Assembly: GCA_031261065.1 (NCBI GenBank)
Contig: JAISKD010000004.1
Span: 1 to 52,363, forward strand
Length of the DNA stretch: 52,363 bases
From: Mycoplasmataceae bacterium
Lineage (GTDB): Bacteria > Bacillota_I > Bacilli_A > Mycoplasmatales > Mycoplasmoidaceae
Direction of reading: 5' to 3'
The position numbers and the translations under genes are program-made. The notes beneath the pieces were generated by a model. The model searched no databases. It was not told the origin of the DNA and saw nothing but the letters and a program-made list of their open reading frames with translations. Positions within the stretch are counted from its first letter, which is position 1, and each line of letters starts with the position of its first letter. Positions 10,593-22,166 of this stretch are shown here, piece after piece.

Positions 10593-11711
10593 ATGAAGAA
10601 ATTATTATTGGGCATTTTAACTCAAATATGTGTTTTAGGGGCTTTGCCATTAGCCGCAATTCAACTAACAAGTTGTGATAATAGTGATGAAATAACTTTT
10701 TCTTATTCAAATACAGATGGTACTAAATCAACAACAATTGAATATGGTTATAAACTTTACATTGAAGCTTCTAGTTCTTATTCCGGTGCTTATACATGAA
10801 CTACACCAAGTAGCGAAGATGGAATTTCTTTTAATGTTAGTGGACAAAATAATAAACAATTAGAAATTGTTAATGAATCTACCTTGTCAAATTCACAATT
10901 TTTTTCCAATATTTCAGTTAGCATTGATAATAATGATAAAAAATGTTCAGCAATTACATGTAAGAATAACCAAGAACCAGTTCCAACAAATGAATGTACA
11001 GTAACAACTACTACAGGCGCTAAATTTGTGAGTATAGAAGATGATGGCGAGTTTGCAAAGTCATTAAGTGATGCTGATACTGCTGATATCATAATTAAAA
11101 CAGAAAATGGCGAACATTCAATATCTAGAAATGGGATTGCCGGCATTACTTTTGAGAATGATGGCACATTAACACAAATGCCTGATTATTTTTTGTGTAA
11201 TTTTGCATCTTTTAATAAAGCATTAACGTTGCCTTCTTTATTAGTCTCAACCGGAGATCATTTCATGAACGGGTGCACAAGCTTTGATTCTAAATTAACT
11301 ATTAGCAATACTACCTCAATTGGAGATTATTTCATGACTAGTTGTTCCTCATTTAATAAACCACTAACATTGCCTTCTTCAGTTACCTCAATTGGAAATT
11401 ATTTTATGAGTGGATGTACAGCTTTTTATCAGTCACTAACATTGCCCAACTCCATTATCAGCATCGGCACTCATTTTATGTTTGAATGCACTTCAATGTA
11501 TAACTGAAGCAACATGATAGGGATTAATATCGGGACAATTCCAGCAACAGCATTTGCTACGGGTGGTGTATATGATAAATTTACATTATCGACTACAACA
11601 GACATAAGCGGTGTTGGATATATATCAATTTTTGGAATGTATTCATACGATTTCTATGAAAGATTTCCAGAAAGGGACTCATCTCCATATAGAAGGTTTG
11701 GGCAATTCTAG
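10593..11711 (+). CDS. surface lipoprotein with about four LRR_5/BspA-like repeats
   Basis: A 372-aa lipoprotein precursor: basic start MKKLL, hydrophobic core and lipobox LTSC (Cys29), so it is lipid-anchored outside the membrane. Residues about 30-130 are Ser/Thr-rich. Then come about four units of 22-24 residues with the pattern FNxxLTLPSSxxSIGxYFMxGCTS, resembling LRR_5 (BspA/TpLRR) repeats, and a conserved C-terminal cap (INIGTIP…, RFPERD…PYRR). It is a shorter paralogue of the 487-aa lipoprotein at 22749-24212, with closely similar DNA over the first repeats. Two TGA codons encode Trp. Likely a surface adhesin or antigen; inference only. Confidence 0.88.
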
Positions 11712-11836
11712 CCAAAGGACTCTTCACTTTATTTGCGTTTCTGAAACCTTACACAAACAGCCCATTTTTATACACCAAATCAAAATTTGTTATTTTTTTA
11801 AAGATTTATATATAATATATCAATAAGAATTTATTA

Positions 11837-12052
11837 ATGGCACAAGACACTATCAAAATGAGCGGTAAAGTTATTGATGTAATCAATGCTTCAACATTCA
11901 AGGTAGCACTAGAAAATGGTATTACTATTGATGGCATTCTTGGTGGAAAGATGAAACTGCATCATGTCGGTATCCTTAAAGGCGACATGGTACAAGTTGA
12001 ATTAAGTCCATACGATTTAACAAAAGGTAGAATAATATATAGAGAGAAATAA
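11837..12052 (+). CDS. infA: translation initiation factor IF-1
   Basis: A 71-aa OB-fold protein with typical IF-1 sequence ([20 protein letters not shown] … [21 protein letters not shown]). It binds the 30S A site during initiation. First gene of the infA-rpmJ-rpsM-rpsK-rpoA-rplQ cluster; a TATAAT box about 20 bases upstream may start the operon. Confidence 0.97.
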   Translation: MAQDTIKMSGKVIDVINASTFKVALENGITIDGILGGKMKLHHVGILKGDMVQVELSPYDLTKGRIIYREK

Positions 12053-12053
12053 T

Positions 12054-12167
12054 ATGAAAGTAAGATCGTCAGTTAAACCAATTTGCAAAGATTGTAAAAT
12101 AATTAAAAGAAATGGAGTTGTAATGGTTATTTGCAAAAATCCAAAGCACAAACAAAGACAAGGATAA
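12054..12167 (+). CDS. rpmJ: 50S ribosomal protein L36
   Basis: A 37-aa zinc-ribbon ribosomal protein: [19 protein letters not shown], then [11 protein letters not shown], with three Cys and one His as the zinc ligands. Starts one base after the infA stop. Too short for most gene callers. Confidence 0.97.
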   Translation: MKVRSSVKPICKDCKIIKRNGVVMVICKNPKHKQRQG

Positions 12168-12173
12168 GTAAGT

Positions 12174-12554
12174 ATGGCACGTTTAATAGGTATAGATATT
12201 CCCAATAATAAGCAAATCGCTTTCTCGTTAAGATACATATATGGTATCGGTATGACAAGAGCATATGAGATTTGTGCTAAAGCTCAGGTTGAACCAACTA
12301 AGAGAACAGCTAAGTTGGATGAAAAAGAACTTGCTGCACTTCGTGAAGTAATCATGAAAGAAGGATATGTTCTTGAAGGAGACTTACGAAGAGAGAACTC
12401 AATGAACATTAAGAGATTGATGGAAATCAACTCTTATAGAGGAATCAGACACAGACGTGGACTTCCAACAAGAGGACAAAGAACAAAAACAAATGCTCGA
12501 ACTCGAAAAGGACCACGTAAGACAGTTGCAAACAAGAAAGTTGAGACTAAATAG
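12174..12554 (+). CDS. rpsM: 30S ribosomal protein S13
   Basis: A 126-aa S13, recognisable from [25 protein letters not shown] and the C-terminal [25 protein letters not shown]. It sits at the head of the 30S subunit contacting 5S rRNA and P-site tRNA. Confidence 0.98.
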   Translation: MARLIGIDIPNNKQIAFSLRYIYGIGMTRAYEICAKAQVEPTKRTAKLDEKELAALREVIMKEGYVLEGDLRRENSMNIKRLMEINSYRGIRHRRGLPTRGQRTKTNARTRKGPRKTVANKKVETK

Positions 12555-12566
12555 TAAGGAGAAAAT

Positions 12567-12974
12567 ATGGCAAGCGAAAAACTACAAAATAAAGCTGGAA
12601 AAGCAGCAACAAAGAAAAAGAAGAAACTTACAAGTCCAAACGCAGTTGTACACATTCATTCATCAATTAATAATACGATCGTGACATTTGCAACTGAATC
12701 TGGAAATGTAATAACATGAGCAAGCTCAGGCTCAATTGGTTATAAAGGATCAAAGAAGTCAACTCCATACTCAGCAGGAATTGCAGCAACAACAGCTGGA
12801 AAGAATGCTATGGCACAAGGAATAACAAGCGTTAAAATCTACGTGAATGGAACAGGACAAGGAAAAGACACAGCAATTCGTTCAATTCAAGCCTTAGGAC
12901 TTCAAATAACAGAATTAGCGGACGTAACTCCAATTCCACACAATGGATGTAAACCTCCAAAAAAACCTAGATAA
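12567..12974 (+). CDS. rpsK: 30S ribosomal protein S11
   Basis: A 135-aa S11. Key segments: VHIHSSINNTIVTF, SSGSIGYKGSKKSTPYSAG, and the C-terminal ITELADVTPIPHNGCKPPKKPR. One TGA encodes Trp in ITWASS. The start has AAGGAG upstream. Part of the S13-S11-alpha-L17 cluster. Confidence 0.97.
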
Positions 12975-13005
12975 AAACAAAACACACTAAACAAAACATA
13001 ACATT

Positions 13006-14001
13006 ATGCAAAAATTCTTAAAATACTCAATTAAACCAACAATCGATGAAAAAAACCAATATGACGCAAAGTTCACTTTCACTTCTCTAGAGAAAGGGTT
13101 CGGTGTAACATTAGGTAACATGTTAAGAAGAACTATGTTAGCTAATGTTCCTGGTGCTAGCATGTTTGCTATAAAGATCCCTGGGGTAACTCATGAATTC
13201 CAAGCTATGGATGGAATTAAAGAAGATTTAACTCACGTCATCCTTAACTTAAAGGGATTGATTGTTTCAATCGACGAAGCAACTTATTCTGATGAACAAT
13301 TAGAATCAATTAAAATTGAAGCATGACCTACATTAAAGATCTCTGAAAAGGGAGCAAAAGTTGTTCATGCAAGTGATATTCAAGTTCCTGCTGGATTTAA
13401 AATCGTTAATCCTGATTTATATATTTGCACAATGGAAAATGATGCTGCTAAATTAAACGTTGAAATATATGTAACAAGAGGCCGTGGATTTAAATCATTC
13501 TCAGCAAACAGAGAAATCGTTAATGCTTTATCAATTATTGCAACTGACTCTAATTTTTCACCAATCGTTCGTGTTGCTTATTCAGTAGATGAAGAAAAAA
13601 TATCACGTAGTGTTACTACTGATACTCTAGCTATTGAAGTTACTACTAACGGCGCTATCACTCCAAGTGAAGCAATTACTTATACTGCAAAACTTTTAAC
13701 TGAATACTTAAAACCATTAACAGAAATTTCTGAAAATGTTGGTGAAATTCAAGTTGCTGGTTCACAAGCTGTTGAACAAGCTCCAAAATCATTATCTACT
13801 TCAATTGAAGATTTAAATCTTACTATCAGACCTTACAACTGTTTAAAGAGATTGGGAATTCAAAGTATTCAACAATTAACTGAAATGTCTAAATCAGAAG
13901 TTGAAAAAATTAAAAACTTAGGTAAAAAATCAGTTCGTGAAATAACTAACCGTTTAAAAGATTTAGGTTTAAGCTTAAAGGCATCTAAGTCAGGATTTTA
14001 A
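13006..14001 (+). CDS. rpoA: DNA-directed RNA polymerase alpha subunit
   Basis: A 331-aa alpha subunit. The N-terminal assembly domain includes FGVTLGNMLRRTMLANVPGAS, and the C-terminal domain has two helix-hairpin-helix-like elements (LTIRPYNCLKRLGIQSIQQLTEMS, then LGKKSVREI) that can contact upstream promoter DNA and regulators. One TGA-Trp at 13324-13326. Confidence 0.98.
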
Positions 14002-14012
14002 GGAGGAGAAAC

Positions 14013-14369
14013 ATGTCATACGTTAACAAAGAGGGAAAAACTTCGGAATGAAGAAATATGGTAATACGTCAACAAGCAAGTGACGTTATTGCTTATGGAC
14101 GCATAACTACTACAATTACAAAAGCTAAGGAGACACAAAGACATGTTGACCGCATTATTACTTTGGCCAAGGAAAACACATTGGCTTCTAAGAGAAAAAT
14201 ATTGTCTAAGCTTTTAGATACTACAACTAGCACTAAAGAAGAATTGCTTACTAAATTAGCAGATATTGCTAAGAAGAACGAAACACGTAATGGTGGTTAC
14301 ACTCGTGTATTAAAATTAGGCAAACGTCGTGGTGATAATACAGAAGAAGCTATTCTTGAATTAGTTTAA
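14013..14369 (+). CDS. rplQ: 50S ribosomal protein L17
   Basis: A 118-aa L17 starting MSYVNKEGKTSEWRNMVIRQQ, with AGGAGGAG upstream. The TGA-Trp at residue 13 would make a standard-code caller start too late at 14058. Ends the ribosomal cluster, 51 bases before cls. Confidence 0.96.
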
Positions 14370-14408
14370 TATCTACTTTAATAAGTTTCAATATTCTAAA
14401 GGTTGCTT

Positions 14409-14420
14409 TATAATACAATT
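14409..14420 (+). promoter_or_regulatory. -10 box giving a predicted leaderless cls mRNA
   Basis: TATAAT (14409-14414) followed by exactly six bases and the ATG. Transcription would start at or within a base of the initiation codon. No Shine-Dalgarno is present. Confidence 0.6.
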
Positions 14421-15977
14421 ATGAATAAAGCTAAAATTTTCTTCTGTTTTGTTGCGGTTTTGTTTTTCTTAGTATTATTAAGCATAGCGATTATCGTCTT
14501 AATTTATGAACATACAATAATCACATTTGGAATAGCAGTTTCTGTACTCTATGTTATTAATGCTTGTTTTGGTTTTTATATCCTTAATTCGAAGTATAGA
14601 CAAGATAGCACAAAATTATGTTGACTATTTATTTTCATTTTGATTCCGTTTATTGGTGTGTTGATCTTTTTAATATTCGGAAGTAATTATATTAATATTA
14701 AGGAGCATAGGGCAGACTTTGAAAAGTCAAAAGCTAAATTTAGTAATTTTGAGAATCTTGATTTTAGTAATCAATTAATCTCTAAAGATACAGCCGCTAC
14801 TAATATTTTTAAATATTCATTTGTCTCTCAGAAAGCTGCAATTACAAATCGTAACTCTACTGAGATTATTGAAGAAAATCAGGACTTATATAGCACATAT
14901 ATGGACGCAATTAGACAAGCTAAGCATTTCATCCACTTTAGGACATACATTATTCGTGATGGTATGTTCTTATTTAGTCTAGCTAGTGAGTTAATTAAGA
15001 AAGCTAAAGAAGGTGTTAAAGTAAGATTTATGTATGACTGAGTTGGTTCATATCACAACTTTTCTAAAAAGGTGTTAAGCGAAATGAAAGCTGCTGGAGT
15101 AGAAATTGGTATATTCAATCCTAAGGGTATAAACATGTTTAAGGGTTCAACCAATTTCCGTTCACATGAGAAATGTTTGATAATCGATAATGTATTAGCT
15201 GTATATGGTAGTAGTAATATAGGAGATGAATATTTGGGAATATCACCAGATAGGAATGCATGAAAGGATTTAAATTATATATTAAAAGGAGAAATCGTAA
15301 ATTCTCTTAATATTACATTCTGTATTGGCTGAATGGAATTAACTGATTACTCTGTGCCTAAACAGGCGAAAACTGAACTTGAAGACTATGCACTTGTTTC
15401 ATTTAAACCACACGCTGCTGATGGTAATGAAATTATGCAATTAACAACTTCATCACCAAACTATAGTGACCAAGATATTACCAGAACGTTAGTTTCATTA
15501 ATAACATATGCAACTAAGTCTATAAAAATAGTTACTCCTTATCTATTCTTAACTCCGGAGTTACATAACGCACTAAAGATCGCTATATATAGGAGGATTG
15601 ATATTAAGATTATTGTTCCGGGTAAAAACGACAGTAAAGACTTTATATTAGCCTTGAATAAAAACAATTATTATCAGTTGCAAAAAGAGCAATGTAAGGT
15701 TTATACATATAATGGTTTTATCCACTCTAAGTACGTTATAGTTGACGATAAATTTGTGTATACCGGTACAAACAATCTTGACTTCCGTTCATTATGAATC
15801 AACTTTGAAAGCTGTCTATTAATAGAGAATGAGCATGTAATTAACTCTATGAATAAGGTATTTGAGAATGACCTACAAAATTCAACATTAGTAACCCAGG
15901 AGAGCTTAAACGAAGTTAAAAAACTTAAATTCCGAATCTCTATGTGAATTCTTAATGTTTACAAACCATTGTTATAA
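14421..15977 (+). CDS. cls: cardiolipin synthase
   Basis: A 518-aa phospholipase-D superfamily enzyme that joins two phosphatidylglycerols into cardiolipin. Two N-terminal membrane helices (within the first 90 residues) are followed by two HKD motifs: HEKCLIID with downstream GSSN, and HSKYVIVD with GTNN. Several TGA-Trp codons interrupt it under the standard code. PgsA, which starts the route to its substrate, is encoded at 37580. Confidence 0.95.
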
Positions 15978-15994
15978 AGCTATGTAATAAACAT

Positions 15995-16026
15995 ATATGG
16001 CAACAGTGCCATATGCAATTTGTTTT
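15995..16026 (+). terminator. probable intrinsic terminator of cls
   Basis: ATATGGCA / TGCCATAT stem with a four-base loop, 17 bases after the cls stop, followed by a T-rich stretch (TTTGTTTT). Confidence 0.55.
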
Positions 16027-16100
16027 GTAACTAGAGTTGTCCTAAGCATTCGTTGTGTATGTCTTGTAATATACAACGCGTTTGTTGAGATGAACTTGGC

Positions 16101-16136
16101 AAAACAAAAGCCGCCTTGTTGCAATACAAGAACGGC
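16101..16136 (-). terminator. probable intrinsic terminator of tuf
   Basis: On the minus strand a GCCG…CTTGT / ACAAG…CGGC imperfect stem is followed by TTTTGTTTT. It lies about 30 bases after the tuf stop. Confidence 0.6.
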
Positions 16137-16166
16137 AATATGTTTTTAAAATTTAATTAACGAGAA

Positions 16167-17351
16167 TTATTTAAGAATTTCAGTTACCGAACCAGCACCA
16201 ACTGTTCTTCCACCTTCACGAACTGAGAATTTAGAACCAACTTCAACGGCGATTGGAGCGATCAATTCAACAGTTAATTCTGCGTTGTCTCCAGGCATTA
16301 CCATTTCAACTCCAGCTTTAAGCTCGATTGAACCAGTTACATCTGTAGTTCTGAAATAGAATTGAGGTCTGTATCCATTAAAGAATGGAGTGTGACGTCC
16401 GCCTTCTTCTTTCTTAAGGGCATAGATTTGGGCTTTGAATTTTTTGTATGGTTTAATTGAACCTGGCTTAGCAAGAACTTGTCCTCTTTGAACGTCGTCT
16501 TTTTCAACTCCTCTTAATAAGATACCAGCGTTATCTCCAGCGATTGCTTCGTCTAATTGTTTCTTAAACATTTCAATTCCAGTAACAACTGATTTCTTAG
16601 TAGGAGTTAAACCAACGATTTCAACTTCTTCGTTCATCTTAACTTGTCCACGTTCTACACGACCAGTAACAACTGTTCCACGGCCAGTAATAGTGAATAT
16701 TTCCTCGATTGGTAATAAGAATGGCTTATCAGTTTCACGCTCAGGAGTAGGTATGTATGAATCAACAGCGTCCATTAATTCTTGTAATTTAGCTTCTCAT
16801 TGAGGTTCACCTTTTAAACCGCCTAGAGCTGATCCTTTAATTACAGGAGCGTTGTCTCCATCGAAACCATATGAAGATAATAAATCTCTAATTTCCATTT
16901 CAACTAATTCTTGAATTTCAGCATCAGTAACAACATCACACTTGTTGATGAAAACAACTATACGAGGAACTCCAACTTGTCTAGCAAGCAAAATGTGTTC
17001 ACGAGTTTGTGGCATGGCACCATCAGAAGCAGCAACAACTAGGATTGCTCCGTCCATTTGTGCAGCACCAGTAATCATGTTCTTAACGTAATCGGCGTGT
17101 CCTGGACAGTCAACGTGAGCATAGTGTCTAGCTTTTGTTTCATACTCAGCGTGAGCTGTGTTGATTGTAATTCCTCTTGCTCTTTCTTCTGGAGCTGAGT
17201 CAATTGACGCATAGTCTCTTGCTTGTGCTAAACCTTGCTTTGCTAGGTAAGTACAAAGAGCTGCTGTTAATGTTGTTTTACCGTGGTCAATATGTCCTAT
17301 TGTTCCTACGTTAACGTGTGGTTTACTTCTGTCGAATTTTGCTTTTGCCAT
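16167..17351 (-). CDS. tuf: elongation factor Tu
   Basis: A 394-aa translational GTPase delivering aminoacyl-tRNA to the ribosome. G motifs: GHIDHGKTT (P-loop), the RGITINTAH switch [13 protein letters not shown] and SALGG. One TGA-Trp separates the GTPase domain from domains 2-3. It is separated from rpsL-rpsG-fusA by about 2.2 kb containing lipoproteins, although all are on the same strand. It has its own promoter (TATATAATA about 35-40 bases upstream) and a downstream terminator, so it is a separate unit. Confidence 0.98.
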
Positions 17352-17524
17352 AATTTTTTGTTGTTTGTTTTTTTGTTTATAACTTTATTATATAAAATAT
17401 TTGAAACTTTTTGTTATTTTTGCACAAAAAAGTGATATAGTTAATTTAGCACTTAATTTCCCTGTAATATAAACAATTTAAAACGTACTATATTGACCAC
17501 TTAAAATAAGCTTAAATAATAAAT

Positions 17525-18256
17525 TTAAGAAGGGTATCCTATAAACTGATATGGTTCTTCACATATATTGTATGAGAATGCTTCTACAAAGTCTAATTTA
17601 AAATCATCATCTTTTATTTCGATACCTGTAATATCAAAATATACAGAAATCAAGTAGTAAGTTCCATTTGCTATTGGCATAAAAGCAGATGCGAGTTCAT
17701 CATAGTGTAACGGAGTTCCATATTTATATGGTTTGGGGTTGAACTCTTCATCGGTATCGAATTTATAATCTAAAAGTTCACCAACTTCATTAGTGGGATA
17801 AAATATTGGCATATCCTGAGTCATCGGATAAATATAAGCAACTTGTTCAGCTAATGAACCGTTAGCGGCATCTATTAAATCCAAAAAATGATTTTTTTGC
17901 TCTAATGTATATAAGATATGTTGTGTCGCTTTCATCCTAGTTTTATAAACTTCTTTACCACCAACATCTTTTTTCTCTTCAAGAATACCAAATCTATAGG
18001 TATGTCCTAGGTTGACATTAAAAAATAAACCATTGTCATTATAGTTAAATGTATTTGAACTATAGCTGATGCTTGGATCTTTCTTAATGAAAGTGCTATC
18101 ATCGCCATAGTCCACTAAAGAACCATTATAACTAATGTTTGGAAGTGTTGAAACATCGAATTTATTGCCGCAACCGCTAAGCGAAAAAATAGAAGCTAGC
18201 ACTACCGATAATGTTGTAAGTGGCAGAGTTAATTTTTTAAACATATTTGAAAACAT
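17525..18256 (-). CDS. lipoprotein, tandem paralogue 2
   Basis: A 243-aa predicted lipoprotein with lipobox SLSGC (Cys29). The mature part aligns with the upstream neighbour (ISYNGSLVDYGDD, NVNLGHTYRFG, F-x-NY/DYN). It starts 9 bases after that gene's stop, so the two are a tandem duplicated pair in one operon. MFKKLTL at 18244 is an alternative start. No enzyme motif is visible; a surface-exposed protein of unknown role. Confidence 0.85.
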   Translation of the reverse strand: MFSNMFKKLTLPLTTLSVVLASIFSLSGCGNKFDVSTLPNISYNGSLVDYGDDSTFIKKDPSISYSSNTFNYNDNGLFFNVNLGHTYRFGILEEKKDVGGKEVYKTRMKATQHILYTLEQKNHFLDLIDAANGSLAEQVAYIYPMTQDMPIFYPTNEVGELLDYKFDTDEEFNPKPYKYGTPLHYDELASAFMPIANGTYYLISVYFDITGIEIKDDDFKLDFVEAFSYNICEEPYQFIGYPS

Positions 18257-18265
18257 TAATGGAAA

Positions 18266-19021
18266 TTATGATGGATCAGCCTGATGTTGAAAAGTGTACA
18301 CAGTTTCTGTATCATAGTTAATTGAAACATCTTTTGGCTCAATACTATAAAATGGTTCATTGTGAAAAATTACAAGCGAATACGCAACATCAAGATAAAT
18401 CGCAACAAGAGTGTGCGTGCCACCACCAACTTGTGACGCTGATAAACCGCTACAAATGGTTGCGTAGTTATAGTTAACGTCATAATTGCCTGTTTCATCA
18501 TCCGGAATCACTATCTGTGATCCTTCTGAATCTGTAGGAATAAACTGCCCAATATTAGGGTTCCCTTCATCGATAAAATTCGTTATTATGTAGTCACAAA
18601 GAATTTCGAGACTCACTTCATGTTGTGCTTCTTTAAGATTAAGCACATCCGCTTCAGTAAGTACATAAAGAAATGTTCCTTTGATGCCGTATGTATAGGT
18701 TGTGATATCATCTTCTTCAATAACACTTGATTTACCAGAAACATTATAAGTGTGAGACAATTTGACATTAAAAAGTTTTTGTGTGTGGTTATAATCGAAA
18801 TTACATTGACTAGGATCTTCAGAATTTACAATATATTGTATTTCTGTGTCATCTTCGTGAAAATCAGTTCCAGTAATATCCAACACCGAACCATTATAGC
18901 TCAATGTAGGAATGGTAGTGTCTTTAGTGGCAGCACCACAAGATGCAAGAGAGAATATAGTTGCTGCAAAAACGGAAGCAGTGGCAATTGGTAGAATTAT
19001 TGAAAATTTATTTATACGCAT
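18266..19021 (-). CDS. lipoprotein, tandem paralogue 1
   Basis: A 251-aa predicted lipoprotein: signal sequence with lipobox SLASC (Cys28), then LSYNGSVLDITG and NVKLSHTYNV shared with the next gene. The end of the protein (DVSINYDTETVYTFQHQ) is beta-rich. A TATAAT box six bases before the ATG predicts a leaderless mRNA. Function unknown. Confidence 0.85.
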   Translation of the reverse strand: MRINKFSIILPIATASVFAATIFSLASCGAATKDTTIPTLSYNGSVLDITGTDFHEDDTEIQYIVNSEDPSQCNFDYNHTQKLFNVKLSHTYNVSGKSSVIEEDDITTYTYGIKGTFLYVLTEADVLNLKEAQHEVSLEILCDYIITNFIDEGNPNIGQFIPTDSEGSQIVIPDDETGNYDVNYNYATICSGLSASQVGGGTHTLVAIYLDVAYSLVIFHNEPFYSIEPKDVSINYDTETVYTFQHQADPS

Positions 19022-19033
19022 ACTTTGATTATA
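19022..19033 (-). promoter_or_regulatory. -10 box giving a predicted leaderless lipoprotein mRNA
   Basis: On the minus strand TATAAT (19028-19033), six bases, then the ATG at 19021. No Shine-Dalgarno. Confidence 0.55.
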
Positions 19034-19105
19034 TTTATTTATTGCACAATCATAAGTAAGATTAAATTTACATAGTAATGTATTAATTATTTCGCTTATT
19101 TGTAT

Positions 19106-19127
19106 GGGCTTTAGCTCTGTTTTTAAC
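19106..19127. repeat. copy of the fusA 3' tail (direct repeat)
   Basis: These 22 bases are identical to 19586-19607, the end of fusA, in the same orientation and exactly 480 bases away. On the minus strand they encode the fusA tail residues VKNRAKA preceded by a stop, with weaker similarity on both sides. The repeat pair brackets the coiled-coil gene at 19227 and looks like a duplication scar. Confidence 0.8.
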
Positions 19128-19226
19128 TATTTAACGTCGCTTATTAGGTAAGGTTTAGACTATATTAAGTTGCTATAAAAACAAAGCAACATTGACAAAT
19201 AGCCTTATAACTTATAACAATAATAT

Positions 19227-19535
19227 ATGAATAAAACTAATCCTAAAGAGTTTAATTTAAATAAAGATAGAACTGGTTCTTTTGTTAAAGTATCAAGTAC
19301 AAAAATAAGTTCAAAAAGAAAAAGTCCTAATACCATTGCTCACATGAAAGATCTTGATGCTTTAGAGGGCAGAATAAATAACAAACTTGTTGATTTAGAA
19401 GAAAGAGTGAACACTAAGTTTGTGGACTTAGAAAATAGAATGGATAACAAATTCGCAGATTTTGAAGAAAGAATCAATACTAGAATGGATAACGGATTTG
19501 ATGAACTTAAACAATTAATACTTAGTAAGAAATAA
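19227..19535 (+). CDS. coiled-coil protein with 11-residue repeats
   Basis: A 102-aa soluble protein. From residue 50 on it consists of four near-identical 11-residue units (NNKLVDLEERV, NTKFVDLENRM, DNKFADFEERI, then a degenerate one). This hendecad spacing gives a right-handed or straight coiled coil; it recalls mycoplasma DUF16-type proteins but I cannot assign it. The N-terminus is basic. It lies on the opposite strand between fusA and the lipoproteins, inside the region bracketed by the fusA-tail repeats. Confidence 0.75.
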   Translation: MNKTNPKEFNLNKDRTGSFVKVSSTKISSKRKSPNTIAHMKDLDALEGRINNKLVDLEERVNTKFVDLENRMDNKFADFEERINTRMDNGFDELKQLILSKK

Positions 19536-19545
19536 TATTATTTCT
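19528..19545. repeat. 18-bp perfect palindrome at the convergent ends
   Basis: AGAAATAAT joined to its reverse complement, spanning the stop of the coiled-coil gene and lying 27 bases from the fusA stop. It could act as a weak bidirectional hairpin; no T run follows. Confidence 0.4.
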
Positions 19546-19571
19546 CAACAGTTTAAGGATTAAATGAAATC

Positions 19572-21668
19572 CTACTTAGTAGCAGGGGCTTTAGCTCTGT
19601 TTTTAACGATTTCGTCAACAACAAATCTTGGCGCTTGTGTGTAGTGAGAGAATTGCATTACGTAATTTCCTCTTCCTTGTGTAAATGATCTTAAATCTGT
19701 AGCGTAACCAAACATGTTAGCTAAAGGAATTTTACATTTAATAACTTGAGCATTTCCTCTTTGTTCTGTTCCTTCGATATTCCCTCTACGTGAAGAAGCA
19801 TCTCCCATAGCATCTCCGAAGTATTGTTCTGGAACTGTAATATCAACATTCATGATTGGTTCTAAAAGAACTAATCCACATTTCTTAGCTCCTTCTTTAA
19901 GAGCAAGAGATGCTGCTATTTTATAAGCCATTTCTGATGAGTCGACATCGTGGTATGAACCATCGTAAACAGAGGCTTTAATGTCAATCATTGGGTAACC
20001 AGCAAGAGGTCCTGATTTCATAGCTTCTTGTAATCCTTGGTCGATTGGTTTAATATATTCACGAGGAATTTTACCTCCAACAATAGCATTAACGAATTCA
20101 TATCCTTTATCAGGGTTTGGTTCAAAAGTTATGCAACAGTGTCCGTATTGACCACGTCCACCTGATTGTTTAATATATTTTCCTTCACAGTCAGCTTTTT
20201 GTGTAAATGTTTCACGGTAAGAAACTTGAGGAGCTCCTACGTTAACTTGTACGTTGAATTCTCTTTTCATACGGTCAACGATAATATCTAAGTGTAATTC
20301 ACCCATACCAGAAATAATTGTTTGACCAGTTTCTTCATCGGTGTGACATTTAAATGTTGGATCTTCTTCAGCTAGTTTTCCTAAAGCAACTCCCATCTTT
20401 TCTTGGTCAGCTTTTGTTTTTGGTTCAACAGCTAAAGAAATAACTGGTTCAGCGAATTTCATTTCTTCTAATTTAATGTCATAACCTTCAGCAGCTAATG
20501 TATCGCCAGTTACAGTTGATTTTAATCCGATAACTGCACAAATATCTCCTGCTCCAATTTCATTAATTTCATCTCTTTCATTAGAGTGCATCTTAACTAA
20601 ACGAGAAATTCTTTCTTTTTCTCCACGTGAAGTGTTGTAAATGTAACTTCCAGATTTAAGTGTTCCAGAATAAATACGAACGAATGTTAAACGTCCAACG
20701 AATGGGTCTGTAGCAACTTTAAATGCTAAAGCACAGAACTTTTCATTGTCATCTGGTTTAACTGCGATTTCAGTTCCATTAGATGTAAATCCTTTAGCTC
20801 CAGGTACATCAAGAGGAGATGGTAAGTATTCAACAACACAGTCAAGCATTCCCTTAACACCTTTGTTTTTGAATGATGATCCACATATTACTGGGTAGAA
20901 TTTGCCAGTAAGAACACCTTTTCTGATACAGTTTTTAATTTCAGGAATAGTTAATTCTTCTCCACCTAATAATTTTTCCATAGCACCATCGTCATAGTTA
21001 ACTACTTCTTCAAGCATTATTTGTCTGTATTCTTTTGCTTTTTCTAATAAATTAGCTGGAATTTCTGCGATTGTATAATCTTCTTCTTTTCCACCATCAT
21101 ATATTCTAGCTTTCATTGTAACTAAATCAATAGTTCCATTGAAATCATTTTCAGCACCGATTGGATATTGAATAGCAACACCATTAGCTCCTAATCTTTC
21201 TTTTAAAGATCTAACAGACATTTCGAAATCTGCTCCAATTTTATCCATCTTGTTACAGTAAACTATACGTGGAACATTATAGTTATCAGCTAAACGTCAG
21301 TTAGTTTCTGTTTGTGGTTCAACACCGTTTTGTGAGTCTAATACAACAACAGCTCCATCTAATACACGAAGTGAACGGTTAACTTCAACAGTAAAGTCAA
21401 CGTGTCCTGGTGTGTCAATTAAGTTAAGTTCATATTTTTGACCATCAACTTCTCAGTTAGCATAAGTTGCAGCGGCAGTAATTGTAATACCACGTTCTTT
21501 TTCTTGAGCCATTCAGTCCATAGTAGCTCCACCATCATGAACTTCACCAATTTTGTGAGTCTTACCTGTGTGGTATAAAACACGTTCTGAAGTAGTTGTT
21601 TTACCAGCGTCTATGTGAGCGATGATTCCGAAATTACGGTATTTTTCCATTGGATATATTCTTGCCAT
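19572..21668 (-). CDS. fusA: elongation factor G
   Basis: A 698-aa translocase GTPase. Start [32 protein letters not shown], then the RGITITAA switch [10 protein letters not shown] and [10 protein letters not shown]. The remaining domains are full length and end [19 protein letters not shown]-Trp codons in the first 140 residues mean a standard-code reading would start it too late at 21248. Third gene of rpsL-rpsG-fusA. Confidence 0.97.
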
Positions 21669-21680
21669 AACTTTTCCCTA

Positions 21681-22148
<468 letters not shown>

Positions 22149-22166
22149 ATTCTTTTCCTTTCTCTA

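Noticed and set aside
15978-16166. tRNA or small RNA gene between cls and tuf
   Set aside because: The hairpins are back-to-back terminators; no cloverleaf or TPsiC-like box.
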